Assembly: GCF_050871315.1 (NCBI RefSeq)
Contig: NZ_JBJLRE010000006.1
DNA: 64,000 nucleotides
Source: Kineococcus gynurae
GTDB lineage: Bacteria > Actinomycetota > Actinomycetes > Actinomycetales > Kineococcaceae
Direction: 5' to 3' (one strand)
Position numbers and translations under genes: made by a program. The notes below the pieces were generated by a model. It did not search any database. It worked only from the letters and a program-made list of their open reading frames with translations, and was not told where the DNA came from. This document shows positions 33,299-41,953 of the stretch, piece by piece. The first letter of the stretch is position 1, and each line of letters begins with the position of its first letter.

Positions 33299-33655
33299 CG
33301 GGGTAGGTCCCGCGCACCCCAATCCCAGCTGACCGGCGAGATGAACTGGTCACCCCGCGGTGCGAGGGTGAACGGTGACCCCGCGGTGCGCGTGACATCG
33401 GCAACGACCGACGTAGAGCAACAGAGGGCCGCGATGCGCGCACAACCGGGACGGACCGGTGCCGTCCTCCGGTCGGCAAATCCACCTTGACCGCCGCGCC
33501 CCCAACCTGGAGGTTGATGAGAAATCCCGGCTGGCCCTCCGCTGTTCTCGTCAGCCTCGCCGTGGCCACGCTCTCGCTCGTAGTGGTCCTCCGGGATGCC
33601 GCGGGCGGACGCGCAACGCCTCGCTGATGCTCTGGCCGCACGGGCGGACCAGGGA
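33299..33655. other. Gene-poor stretch after the frameshifted gene
   Basis: These 357 bases separate the frameshifted gene from the convergent sugar kinase. I recognise no gene, tRNA or insertion-sequence end. A 17-base element GGTCACCCCGCGGTGCG (33348-33364) recurs with one mismatch at 33374-33390. Its outer GGTCACC and GGTGACC also form an inverted pair. Open frames on both strands lack family features. Confidence 0.55.
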
Positions 33656-34594
33656 TCACACGGCACCGCTCCGCACCCGGGCCAGCACCTCGGCGGACGG
33701 TTCCCCGCCGTGCAGGGCCAGGGCGGCGACGGCGGCCCCCTGGGCGCCGTCGCGCGCCGAGCGGAGGTCCAGCCCGCGCAGGGCGTCGGTGAGGGCCGGC
33801 GTCCGCGAACGACCGGGGGCGAGGAGGCCGTGGTGGGCCACGCTGCCGCCGACCACGAGCGGGTCGCCCGGCCCGGCGACCCGGGCGATGAGGGCCGCGA
33901 GGTCGTCCTGCGCCGCCGCGACGACGGCGGCGGCCACCGCGTCCGTCGCCGCGTGCTCGAACGCCAGGGGCGCGAGCCGGGCGAGGGCGACCGGGCGCTC
34001 GGCGTAGGTGTGCCGCACCAGACCCGCGTAGTCCCCGCCGACCCCGGCGAGCACCGGTCCGGCGAGGCTCGTGCGGGGGCCGAGGCCGTGCTCGGCGGCG
34101 ACGACGGCCCGCACGATCGCGTGACCGATCGCGAAACCGGAGCCGCCGTCCCCGAGCAGCCACCCCGCGCCCCCGACGGCGCGGACGACGACCCCGTCCT
34201 CGACCCGCGCCGCGTTCGACCCGGTTCCCGAGACCACGGCGGCCCCGGTCGGTTCGTCGGCGCCGGATCGGAACATCGCCAGCACGTCGGAGACGACCCG
34301 GACCTCCGTGGCCGGGCCCACCCCGAGGGCGGAGCGCAGGTCCGCCGCGCCCAGCAGGTGCTGCTCGCCGGCCATCGCCAGCACGGCCAGCGACACCCGG
34401 GCCGGGTCGGCGCCGGTCACGGCCTCGGCCGACGCGGCGGCGACCGACGCCAGAGCACGCTCCGAGCCGGCCGACGTGGGGTTCCCGGCTCCCGACCGAC
34501 CCCGCCCGAGCACCGTCCCGTCGCTGCGCAGCAGCAGGGCGCGGGTCGAGGTGCCGCCGGCGTCCAGGGCCAGCAGCAGGTCCTGCACGCTCAC
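33656..34594 (-). CDS. BadF/BadG-type ATPase, probable N-acetylglucosamine kinase
   Basis: A 312-aa sugar kinase of the actin-like ASKHA fold. The phosphate-1 loop is LALDAGGTSTRALLL, phosphate-2 is AAVVSGTGSNAARV, and the sugar/adenosine region is VGGAGWLLGDGGSGFAIG. This matches the BadF/BadG/BcrA family, which includes eukaryotic-type GlcNAc kinase. Because it follows ngcE-ngcF-ngcG with a GTGA overlap, phosphorylating imported N-acetylglucosamine is the likely job. The start at GTG 34594 is chosen for that overlap; GTG two codons in is possible. It is the last gene of the sugar operon. Confidence 0.85.
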   Translation of the reverse strand: MSVQDLLLALDAGGTSTRALLLRSDGTVLGRGRSGAGNPTSAGSERALASVAAASAEAVTGADPARVSLAVLAMAGEQHLLGAADLRSALGVGPATEVRVVSDVLAMFRSGADEPTGAAVVSGTGSNAARVEDGVVVRAVGGAGWLLGDGGSGFAIGHAIVRAVVAAEHGLGPRTSLAGPVLAGVGGDYAGLVRHTYAERPVALARLAPLAFEHAATDAVAAAVVAAAQDDLAALIARVAGPGDPLVVGGSVAHHGLLAPGRSRTPALTDALRGLDLRSARDGAQGAAVAALALHGGEPSAEVLARVRSGAV

Positions 34595-35439
34595 CGCAGG
34601 CTGCCCTGGGCGACCGACCCCTGCAGCCGACGTTGGAACACGATGTAGACCACGAGCACCGGCAGGATCGTCAGCACCGCGGCCGCGAACAGGCCGCCGA
34701 AGTCGATGGCGTAGCCGGCCTGCGAGGCGAACCCGGCCATCGCCTGGGTGAGCACGTAGGTCCCCCGGTCGGAGTTCAGGACGACGGGCAGCAGGAACTG
34801 GTTCCACAGCCCGACGAAGTTGAGGATGGCGACCGAGACCAGACCCGGCGTCGCCATCGGCAGCATCACCTGGAAGAAGGTACGCCACTCCCCCGACCCG
34901 TCGATCGAGGCCGCCTCGGCGATCTCCCCGGGCAGGTCCTCGAAGAACGAGAGCAGGAAGAAGACGGTGAACGGGTAGGCGTAGGCGGTGTAGGCCGCGA
35001 CCAGCCCGGGCAGCGTGTTGAGCAGCCCGGCCTGGCGCAGGATGAAGAACAACGGCACCACGGCCAGGAACACCGGGAACGTCAGCCCGGCGATGATGAG
35101 GATCCGGACGACCGCCCGCCCGGGGAAGGCGAACCGGGCCAGGACGTAGGCCGACATCGAGCCGAGCAGCATGGTCAGCACGAGGGCGGCGCCGACCACG
35201 ACCAGCGAGTTGACGAACGACACCCCGATCCCGGCTTCCGTCCAGGCGTTGGCGTAGTTGCCGAACTGCGGCGACGCGGGCAGCGAGAACGGGGAGGAGA
35301 GGATCTCCCGGGTCGTCTTCAACGAGCTCAGGACCGTCCACAGCAGCGGGGCGAGCACCGCCACCGACCAGAGGACCAGCACCGCGTGCGAGGCGGTCCC
35401 GACCCACCGCTCCCCCCGCCGGGCCCCGACCCCGCTCAC
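34591..35439 (-). CDS. ngcG: Sugar ABC transporter permease, NgcG-like
   Basis: A 282-aa inner-membrane component of a carbohydrate ABC importer (MalG type) with six membrane helices. The cytoplasmic EAA loop EAASIDGSGEWRTFFQVMLP contacts the ATPase. It partners NgcF and the NgcE lipoprotein. The GTG start (VSGVGARRGERW) overlaps the ngcF stop as GTGA. The symbol rests on the NgcE match of the neighbouring binding protein, not on specificity visible here. No ATPase gene is in the cluster, so it must use a shared MsiK-type ATPase encoded elsewhere. Confidence 0.85.
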   Translation of the reverse strand: MSGVGARRGERWVGTASHAVLVLWSVAVLAPLLWTVLSSLKTTREILSSPFSLPASPQFGNYANAWTEAGIGVSFVNSLVVVGAALVLTMLLGSMSAYVLARFAFPGRAVVRILIIAGLTFPVFLAVVPLFFILRQAGLLNTLPGLVAAYTAYAYPFTVFFLLSFFEDLPGEIAEAASIDGSGEWRTFFQVMLPMATPGLVSVAILNFVGLWNQFLLPVVLNSDRGTYVLTQAMAGFASQAGYAIDFGGLFAAAVLTILPVLVVYIVFQRRLQGSVAQGSLR

Positions 35440-36434
35440 CGCAGACCACCCCGGGTGCGCCCGCCGCGCTCGAAACCGGGCAGGAACCGGCTCAGCCCGA
35501 ACACGACCCCCACGAAGAGCAGGGTCACCACGGCGAGCACCACGCCCATCGCGCAGGCCACCCCGAACTGACCGCGGGTGAAGGCCGTGGTGAAGATCTG
35601 CTGGGTGACGACGAGGGTCGAGTTGTCGGGCCCCCCGGTCGGGTTGAGCGCCTGGAGGTACACGAAGGCGTCGAGGGCGAGGATGCCCATGTAGACGTAG
35701 GCGGTGCGGACCCCGCCGGCGATGCCCGGGGCGGCGATGTGCACCGCGGAGCGGAACCGCCCCGCCCCGTCGAGGCGCGCCGCCTCGAACAGCTCGGGAT
35801 CGATGCCCCGGATCGCCGCGACGAACAGCACCAGGTAGAAGCCGACGAACGCCCACACGATGACCGCCATGGTCGCCGGCATCGCCGTGCCGGGGTCTCC
35901 CAGCCAGGCGAAGTCCCGGAACCCGTCCAGCCCGAGGGCCAGCAGGAACCCGTTGAGCAGACCGTTCGCCGGGTTGAAGACCTGGCTGAAGATGATGCCG
36001 ATGACGATGGCCGGGACGACGTAGGGGAAGAACGAGACCACGCGGTAGAACCCCGAGTTCCGCAACCCGCGGACCCCGCCGGAGGTCGACCCGCCGAAGG
36101 TGACGAGGACGGCGAGGACGAAGGACAGGAACAGCGTCACCGCGGGGACGACCAGCAGCAGGAGCAGACTGTTGCCGAGGGCCGTGAGGAAGGTGCCGTC
36201 GGAGAACAGCCGCTGGTAGTTGGCCAGGCCCACGAACGGCTGGTCCGGGCTGAACCCGCTCCACCCGGTCACCGAGTAGTAGACGGCCTGCGAGAACGGG
36301 TACAGGACCATGAGGAAGTAGAACGCGAAGGGGACCCCGAGGAAGACCAGGATGAGGCTGCGCCGGTCCCAGCCCGACCGCCGACCCCGCGTCCGGGCCG
36401 GACCCGGGGTCGGGGTCGGGGTCGGGGACCTCAC
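35436..36434 (-). CDS. ngcF: Sugar ABC transporter permease, NgcF-like
   Basis: A 332-aa MalF-type permease with a Pro/Thr/Arg-rich cytoplasmic N-terminus (about 1-25) and six membrane helices. The EAA loop is EAARLDGAGRFRSAVHIAAPG. It forms the translocation channel with NgcG. The GTG start overlaps the ngcE stop as GTGA. A TPTPTPGP run at the N-terminus is encoded by a short GGTCGG-like DNA repeat (about 36407-36428). Confidence 0.86.
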   Translation of the reverse strand: MRSPTPTPTPGPARTRGRRSGWDRRSLILVFLGVPFAFYFLMVLYPFSQAVYYSVTGWSGFSPDQPFVGLANYQRLFSDGTFLTALGNSLLLLLVVPAVTLFLSFVLAVLVTFGGSTSGGVRGLRNSGFYRVVSFFPYVVPAIVIGIIFSQVFNPANGLLNGFLLALGLDGFRDFAWLGDPGTAMPATMAVIVWAFVGFYLVLFVAAIRGIDPELFEAARLDGAGRFRSAVHIAAPGIAGGVRTAYVYMGILALDAFVYLQALNPTGGPDNSTLVVTQQIFTTAFTRGQFGVACAMGVVLAVVTLLFVGVVFGLSRFLPGFERGGRTRGGLR

Positions 36435-37813
36435 TTCACCTCGATCTTGACGACCGAGTCGTCCTCCCGGATCCGGTCGAAGAGGTCCTGCATGCCCGCG
36501 GCCAGCCTGGCGGCGTCGGAGTCCCCGGACAGGAACGAGTTCCAGAGCACGTTCACGTCCGACGTCATGCCGTAGGTCTGCACGAAGTTGTAGGAGAACG
36601 TGTCCGTCCCGGCGGCGTCGAGCATGGACACCTGGCTGGCCAGCGCGGTGGAGCCGAACGCGTCGGCGGGGACCGTCCCGCTCACGATGGTCGAGGCCAG
36701 CTTGGTGCGGGCGAACTCCGTGGCCGTCTCCTTGGACAGCATGACCCGCAGCATCTCCTTGCCCCCGGCCGGGTTCTTGCCGCGGCTGGGCACGACGTAG
36801 GGCTCGTTGGGGGTGTTGTTGATCGCCGTCACGGGCAGCGCGGCCGACGACGAGGCGACCGGGGCCGGCGCCCCCGTCATGCGGAAGTCCTCGGCCGTCG
36901 CGTCCTTCATCTCGTTCTCGATCCAGGATCCCGAGGGGTAGAGCAGCGCCTCCTGGGCCTGGCTCCACTGCGCCTGTGCCGCGGTGAACTGCGTCCCCGC
37001 CCCGCCCGGACGCATGTAGCCCCGGGCGACGACCTGCTCCATCGCGGCCAGCACCGCGGTGACGGCGGGCCGCGACCACGCGTCGGCGGCCAGGTTGCCC
37101 ATCGACACCCGGACGTCGTCGCCACCCTCCTTGATGGCCGAGTCGAGCATCAGGGTGAGGTAGTAGGACGCCGCCTCCTTGCCCCAGGTGAACAGGTACT
37201 TGTCCTGCGCCCGGGCGGCCGCGCCGAGCGCGAGGGCCTCGTCCCAGGTGGTCGGCGGTGTCCACCCGTTGGCCTCGAACAGCGACGCCGAGTACCAGAC
37301 GGCGTAGACGGTCAGGACGTAGTTGATCGCGGCGAGCTTGCCGTCGTACTGCCCGACGTCCAGCACCCCGGGGTAGAGGGTGTCCGAGATCGTGGTGCCC
37401 TCGAGGTTCTTCGCCTCCACGACCGCGCTGAGGTCCTCCAGCTGCGCCGCGATCGTCGCTAGCCCGATCGCCCCCGCGCCCGAGTTGTCGACGAGATCCG
37501 GCGGGTTGCCGCCCACGAAACGCGGTTGCAGCTGCTGGGCGATCTGGGTCGAGGGGGAGATCGTGACCTCGACGCCCGGGCGCGCCTTCTGCAGGACGCC
37601 CGCGGCGAAGGTCGCGTAGTCCGTGCCGTACCCGCCGTCGAAGATCACCGCGTCCACCGTCGAGTCGGCCGGCACCCCGAACGGGTTGTCGGCGCTGACC
37701 TCCCCGGTCTGCTGCGGGGTCCCCCCGCCGTCGTCCCCGCCCGCGGCGCACCCGGCCACCATGACCAGAGGCGGTGCAGCGCAGAGGAAACGGAGAAGGT
37801 TTCGACGGTCCAT
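36431..37813 (-). CDS. ngcE: Sugar-binding lipoprotein, NgcE-like (N-acetylglucosamine/chitobiose)
   Basis: A 460-aa extracytoplasmic solute-binding lipoprotein. The signal peptide carries twin arginines (DRRNLLRFL), a short hydrophobic core and the lipobox V19-A-G-C22, so it is lipid-anchored through C22. The mature N-terminus runs DNPFGVPADSTVDAVIFDGGYGTDYA, followed by LQPRFVGGNPPDLVDNSGAG, which resembles the NgcE family of the Streptomyces N-acetylglucosamine/diacetylchitobiose importer. Lgt (4797-5816) would add its lipid. It is 47 bp after the SIS-domain gene. The neighbouring kinase and SIS protein fit amino-sugar use. Exact substrate preference is inference. Confidence 0.86.
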   Translation of the reverse strand: MDRRNLLRFLCAAPPLVMVAGCAAGGDDGGGTPQQTGEVSADNPFGVPADSTVDAVIFDGGYGTDYATFAAGVLQKARPGVEVTISPSTQIAQQLQPRFVGGNPPDLVDNSGAGAIGLATIAAQLEDLSAVVEAKNLEGTTISDTLYPGVLDVGQYDGKLAAINYVLTVYAVWYSASLFEANGWTPPTTWDEALALGAAARAQDKYLFTWGKEAASYYLTLMLDSAIKEGGDDVRVSMGNLAADAWSRPAVTAVLAAMEQVVARGYMRPGGAGTQFTAAQAQWSQAQEALLYPSGSWIENEMKDATAEDFRMTGAPAPVASSSAALPVTAINNTPNEPYVVPSRGKNPAGGKEMLRVMLSKETATEFARTKLASTIVSGTVPADAFGSTALASQVSMLDAAGTDTFSYNFVQTYGMTSDVNVLWNSFLSGDSDAARLAAGMQDLFDRIREDDSVVKIEVK

Positions 37814-37860
37814 GACGTCTCCTCGGGTGGTTCTCGGTGGAGCTCGGTGCGGTTGTCGGG

Positions 37861-38649
37861 TCAGGCCCCGCGGCGGATGCGGCCCGCGTAGCGGTCCTCC
37901 CAGGCGCGGTTGTGCTCGTCCCCGCCGGGCACGTTCGCCGAGACGTAGACGGGGGGTTCGACCCCCAGGGCGGCGAGCCGGGTGACCGTGCCCAGCGTGA
38001 GGACCTGGGCGATGTAGGCGGAGGTGAGGGAGGAGACGGCGCCCATCGCGACGTCCTGCCCGGCGATCCCGGCCAGGGTGGAGTCACCGTAGGGCGCCCG
38101 GTTGTCGAGGACCACGTCGGCGACCTCGCTCAACCGCTTCCCGCTGGGGTGCTTGGGCTCCACCCGAGCGGTGTGCTCCAGGGAGGTCACCGCGACGACC
38201 GGGTGACCGTGCTGGTGGGCGAGCAGCGCGACCCCCACCACCGAACCGTTGACCCCGGAGTTCGAGGCGATGACGAACACGTCGGCCTCGTGCCGGTCCA
38301 CCGTCGCGAAGATCTCCTCGGCGATCCGCGGATCCCGTTCCAACGGGGGCCGGCCGAAGAGTTCCCCGGTCGTGCGCGATCCGTGGAGCACCACGTCGCG
38401 CAACGCGATCCGGTTCGTGGGGATCAGTCCCCCGGCCCGACCGGCCACCTCCATCGCGAATGCCTCGGAGTGTCCCGTGCCGAAGGCCTGCACCACCCCG
38501 CCCTGGGCCACGGAATCGGCCAGGAGCTCGATCGCGGCGTCGAACTCGCCCGCGAGCGCACCCGTCGAGATGTCGGCCAGGCGGCGGGTGACCTCGTCGG
38601 AGAACGAGGGCACCACCGACCGGAGTTCGTCGAGCTGTGAAGTCCCCAC
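37861..38649 (-). CDS. SIS-domain sugar-phosphate isomerase-like protein
   Basis: A 262-aa SIS-fold protein. It has the sugar-phosphate pocket motif VQAFGTGHSEAFAMEVAGRAGG, then FVIASNSGVNGSVVGVALLAHQHGHPVVAVTS, and a C-terminal helix-rich part with YVSANVPGGDEHN. The family is the DUF2529-like SIS group often placed beside amino-sugar transporters. A role in handling GlcNAc-6-phosphate or a regulatory sugar phosphate is plausible but not proven. The GTG start (VGTSQLDELR) begins the operon. A TATGGT hexamer (complement of 38674-38679) upstream is a candidate -10 element. I saw no clear DasR-type operator. Confidence 0.82.
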   Translation of the reverse strand: MGTSQLDELRSVVPSFSDEVTRRLADISTGALAGEFDAAIELLADSVAQGGVVQAFGTGHSEAFAMEVAGRAGGLIPTNRIALRDVVLHGSRTTGELFGRPPLERDPRIAEEIFATVDRHEADVFVIASNSGVNGSVVGVALLAHQHGHPVVAVTSLEHTARVEPKHPSGKRLSEVADVVLDNRAPYGDSTLAGIAGQDVAMGAVSSLTSAYIAQVLTLGTVTRLAALGVEPPVYVSANVPGGDEHNRAWEDRYAGRIRRGA

Positions 38650-38726
38650 GTCGTTCCTTCCGCCGGTTCCCGCACCATAGTCACGACGAGCGCGGGGACG
38701 GAACCCCCACGCCGGGCGGGTCGACG

Positions 38727-40691
38727 TCAACCGATCTGGGTCGGATCGATGCGGACCCGGACGGTCGGCAGTTTGCGGGCGCTGCGGCCCGCGGTGAGGG
38801 CCTTGACCTCCTCGCCCAGCCGGGCGCCCTCGGCCAGCGGCGCCGCGACCAGCGTCCGGACGAGCTCGGGGGCCCCGGGCCGCCCGGGGACCGGGACGGG
38901 GCCGAGCACCCGCCAGGTGGGCCCGAAGCCGGGGCTGCGGCGCAGCGCCTCGACGGCCTCGGCGACGTCGGGTTCGGCGCCCAGCAAGCCGGCCAACCGC
39001 TCCGCGGGGGGCAGCCCGAGCTCGGCGCGGGCGCGCAGCTCGCGCTCGGCGAACGTGGCCGGGTCCCACCGGACCAGCGCCTGCACCGCGGGGGCCTGCG
39101 GGTCGGCCACGACCACGACCCGCCCGCCGGCCGCGGCCGGTCGGACCCGGGCGGCGGCGGCGAGCCACCGGTGCAGGGTCTGCTCCTGGGCCCGCAGGTC
39201 GGGCCGACCGAGCATCGCCCACCCGTCGAGCAGCAGCGCGGCGGCGTAGCCACCCTCGACCACCGGCTCCGCCCCCGGGGTGGCGACGACCAGCGTGGAG
39301 CGGCCCTGCCCCGGGCCCGCCACGAGCGAGTCGAGGACGCGGGGACCGCCCGAGGTGCGCACGGTGGCCCCCGGGAACGCACGGCCGAGCTCCTCGGCGG
39401 TGCGGGCCGCGCCGGTCACCACGGCCCGGAAGGTCGTGTCGGAGCACTCGGGGCAGCGCCAGGAGGCACCGCCGCCGACGGCCGGTCGCCCGCACCAACG
39501 GCAGGCCGCGGTCTCCCCCGCCCCCGCCAGGTGCAGGGGTCCCGCGCAGTGGGCGCAGCGGGCCGGGGCGCGACAGGTCCGGCAGGCGAGTGTGGGCACG
39601 TACCCCGTCCGCGGCACCTGCACCAGCACCGGCCCGTGGGCGAGGGCCTCGCGCGCGACCCGCCAGGCGTCGGTGGGCAGCCGGGCGGCCGCGGCCACCG
39701 GGTCCTGGCCACCGGGCCCGGATCCCGCGACCAGGATCCGGGGAGCCCTCGCCCGCAGCACCTCGCGCGTGGCCTGCACGGGGCGGGCCCAGCCCTGCTC
39801 CAGCAGGAGCTGCGACTCGCCGGTCCGGGTCACCCCGAGCAGCAGCGCCGCGGCCCCGTCCTGCTCCGCGCGCAGCCGCAGCACCTCGCGGGTGTGCGGG
39901 TAGGGGGCGCGCTGCTCGTCGTAGGAGTCGTCACCGTCGTCGAGGATGGCGACCAGACCGAGGTCGGCGACCGGGGCGAAGGCGGCGGCCCGGGTCCCCG
40001 CGACCACGCGGGCCCGACCCGTGGCGGCGGTGAGGAACGCCCGCCACCGGGCCTCCGGGCCCGTGTCGGCCTCCAGCCGGACGTGCGAGCCGGGCGGCAA
40101 CGTGGCGGTGAGGGCCGCGTCGAGCCGGTCGAGGTCGCGGTGGTCGGGCACCACAAGCAGCGCCCCGCGCCCGGAGGTCAGGGCCGCGCGGGCCGCCACG
40201 GCGAGCAGGGCGGCCGCGTCGCAGCCGGGGGCGGTGGCTAGCACCGCCCGCGGCGAGCCGCCCTGGGCGACGTGGGCGAGGAAGGCCGGGCCCGCCTGGT
40301 GCAGCTCCCAGCCGGCGACGTCGGCCGGGGGTCCGGGCCGGACGGGGTCTCCCGGCGGCGGGCCGGCCAGCACGGCCTTCTCCGCCCCGGCGTGGCGGGA
40401 GGGCACCGCGAGGCGGACGACGTCGGCCAGGGTCCCCGCGTAGCGGTCGGCCACCGCCCGGGCCAGCCCGAGCACCTGCGGGCCGAGCACGGGCACGGGC
40501 GAGACCACCCGGCGCAACCGGGCGAGCCGCCCCTCGTGCTCGGAGGCGGCCAGACGGTCGAGCACGTAGCCCTCGAGGTCCTTGCCCGCGAACGGGACCC
40601 GGACCAGGCACCCCGGTTCCGCCGTCGCCCCCATCGAGGCGGGGACCAGGTAGTCGAAGGGCCGGTCCAGGTGTGGCACCGGGGCCGACAC
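38727..40691 (-). CDS. priA: PriA-like replication restart protein without helicase motifs
   Basis: A 654-aa protein aligned with PriA (primosomal protein N'), which rebuilds replication forks at stalled sites. The 3' DNA-binding domain start APVPHLDRPFDYLVP and the zinc cysteines (CRTCRAPARCAHCAGPL, CRWCGRPA, WRCPECS) are present. The Walker A segment is replaced by ATAPGCDAAALL and the DEAH box by LDDGDDSYDE. ATP-driven helicase activity is therefore unlikely, as in other actinobacterial PriA proteins. GTG 40691 is the first in-frame start codon, but homology seems to begin a few codons earlier (AAVLVSAPVPH). It lies 56 bp after metK. Confidence 0.88.
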   Translation of the reverse strand: MSAPVPHLDRPFDYLVPASMGATAEPGCLVRVPFAGKDLEGYVLDRLAASEHEGRLARLRRVVSPVPVLGPQVLGLARAVADRYAGTLADVVRLAVPSRHAGAEKAVLAGPPPGDPVRPGPPADVAGWELHQAGPAFLAHVAQGGSPRAVLATAPGCDAAALLAVAARAALTSGRGALLVVPDHRDLDRLDAALTATLPPGSHVRLEADTGPEARWRAFLTAATGRARVVAGTRAAAFAPVADLGLVAILDDGDDSYDEQRAPYPHTREVLRLRAEQDGAAALLLGVTRTGESQLLLEQGWARPVQATREVLRARAPRILVAGSGPGGQDPVAAAARLPTDAWRVAREALAHGPVLVQVPRTGYVPTLACRTCRAPARCAHCAGPLHLAGAGETAACRWCGRPAVGGGASWRCPECSDTTFRAVVTGAARTAEELGRAFPGATVRTSGGPRVLDSLVAGPGQGRSTLVVATPGAEPVVEGGYAAALLLDGWAMLGRPDLRAQEQTLHRWLAAAARVRPAAAGGRVVVVADPQAPAVQALVRWDPATFAERELRARAELGLPPAERLAGLLGAEPDVAEAVEALRRSPGFGPTWRVLGPVPVPGRPGAPELVRTLVAAPLAEGARLGEEVKALTAGRSARKLPTVRVRIDPTQIG

Positions 40692-40747
40692 CAGGACCGC
40701 GGCGACCGGCCGCTCCTCGGCGACGCCCTCGACGGGCGCGCGGCGGC

Positions 40748-41953
40748 TCAGCGGAGGGCGGCGGTGAGCGCGTCGACCCGGTCGGTGCGCTCCCAGGTGA
40801 ACCCGGGCAGCTCACGACCGAAGTGCCCGTAGGCCGCAGTCTGTGCGTACTTGGGCTGCAGCAGGTCGAGGTCGCGCACGATCGCCGCCGGGCGCAGGTC
40901 GAAGACCGACCGGATCGCGGCCGCGATCTTGTCGACGGCCACCTTCTCGGTGCCGAAGGTCTCCACGTACAGCCCGACGGGCTGGGCCTTGCCGATGGCG
41001 TAGGCGACCTGCACCTCGCAGCGCCGGGCGAGCCCCGCGGCGACGACGTTCTTGGCGACCCAGCGCATCGCGTAGGCGGCGGAACGGTCGACCTTCGAGG
41101 GGTCCTTGCCCGAGAACGCACCCCCGCCGTGCCGGGCCATGCCCCCGTAGGTGTCCACGATGATCTTGCGGCCGGTCAGCCCGGCGTCACCCATGGGGCC
41201 GCCGATCTCGAAACGCCCGGTCGGGTTGACCAGCAGCCGCAGGTCGTCGGTGTCAAGGTCCAGTCCCTCGAGGACCGGCTCGACGACGAAGCGGTGGATG
41301 TCCGGCGTCAGGGTCGCGGCCAGGTCGACGTCGGGTTCGTGCTGCGTGGAGAGCACGATCGTGTCGAGGGTCACCGCACGGTCGCCGTCGTAGCCGATGG
41401 TGACCTGGGTCTTGCCGTCGGGGCGCAGGTAGGGCAGCTCGCCCTTGCGCCGCACCTCGGCCAGCCGGGAGGACAGCTGGTGGGCCAGGTGGATGGGCAG
41501 CGGCATCAGCTCGGGAGTGTCGTCGCAGGCGTAGCCGAACATGAGGCCCTGGTCGCCCGCGCCCTGCAGGTCCAGCGGGTCGCCCGCGGCCCCCTCCTGC
41601 CGGTTCTCCCACGCCGAGTCCACGCCCTGGGCGATGTCGGGGCTCTGCGAACCGATCGACACCTCGACGCCGCAGGTGTGCCCGTCGAAACCCTTGGCCG
41701 AGGAGTCGTAGCCGATGGCGAGCAGCGTCTGCCGGACGATCTGGGGGATCTCGACGTAGGCCTCGGTGGTGACCTCGCCGGCGACGTGCACGAGCCCGGT
41801 CGTCACCATCGTCTCGACGGCGACACGGCTGTTCGGGTCCTTCTCGAGCAACGCGTCGAGGATGCCGTCGGAGATCTGGTCGCAGATCTTGTCCGGGTGC
41901 CCCTCGGTGACCGACTCGGACGTGAACAGACGCAGGGCGGACGCGGGGTTCAC
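40748..41953 (-). CDS. metK: S-adenosylmethionine synthetase
   Basis: Makes SAM from methionine and ATP. The 401-aa protein has the family motifs SESVTEGHPDKICDQISDGILDA, the flexible active-site loop GAGDQGLMFGYACDDTPE, and the C-terminal GGAFSGKDPSKVDRS glycine-rich loop. The GTG start (VNPASALRLFTSES) lies immediately after the coaBC stop (TGA then GTG with no gap). It is essential and central to methylation, for example by RsmB. Confidence 0.98.
   Translation of the reverse strand: MNPASALRLFTSESVTEGHPDKICDQISDGILDALLEKDPNSRVAVETMVTTGLVHVAGEVTTEAYVEIPQIVRQTLLAIGYDSSAKGFDGHTCGVEVSIGSQSPDIAQGVDSAWENRQEGAAGDPLDLQGAGDQGLMFGYACDDTPELMPLPIHLAHQLSSRLAEVRRKGELPYLRPDGKTQVTIGYDGDRAVTLDTIVLSTQHEPDVDLAATLTPDIHRFVVEPVLEGLDLDTDDLRLLVNPTGRFEIGGPMGDAGLTGRKIIVDTYGGMARHGGGAFSGKDPSKVDRSAAYAMRWVAKNVVAAGLARRCEVQVAYAIGKAQPVGLYVETFGTEKVAVDKIAAAIRSVFDLRPAAIVRDLDLLQPKYAQTAAYGHFGRELPGFTWERTDRVDALTAALR

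Noticed and set aside
33190..33666. A 158-codon minus-strand frame in the gene-poor stretch before the kinase
   Set aside because: It runs antisense into the frameshifted gene and shows no motif or ribosome site; the stretch is reported as gene-poor.
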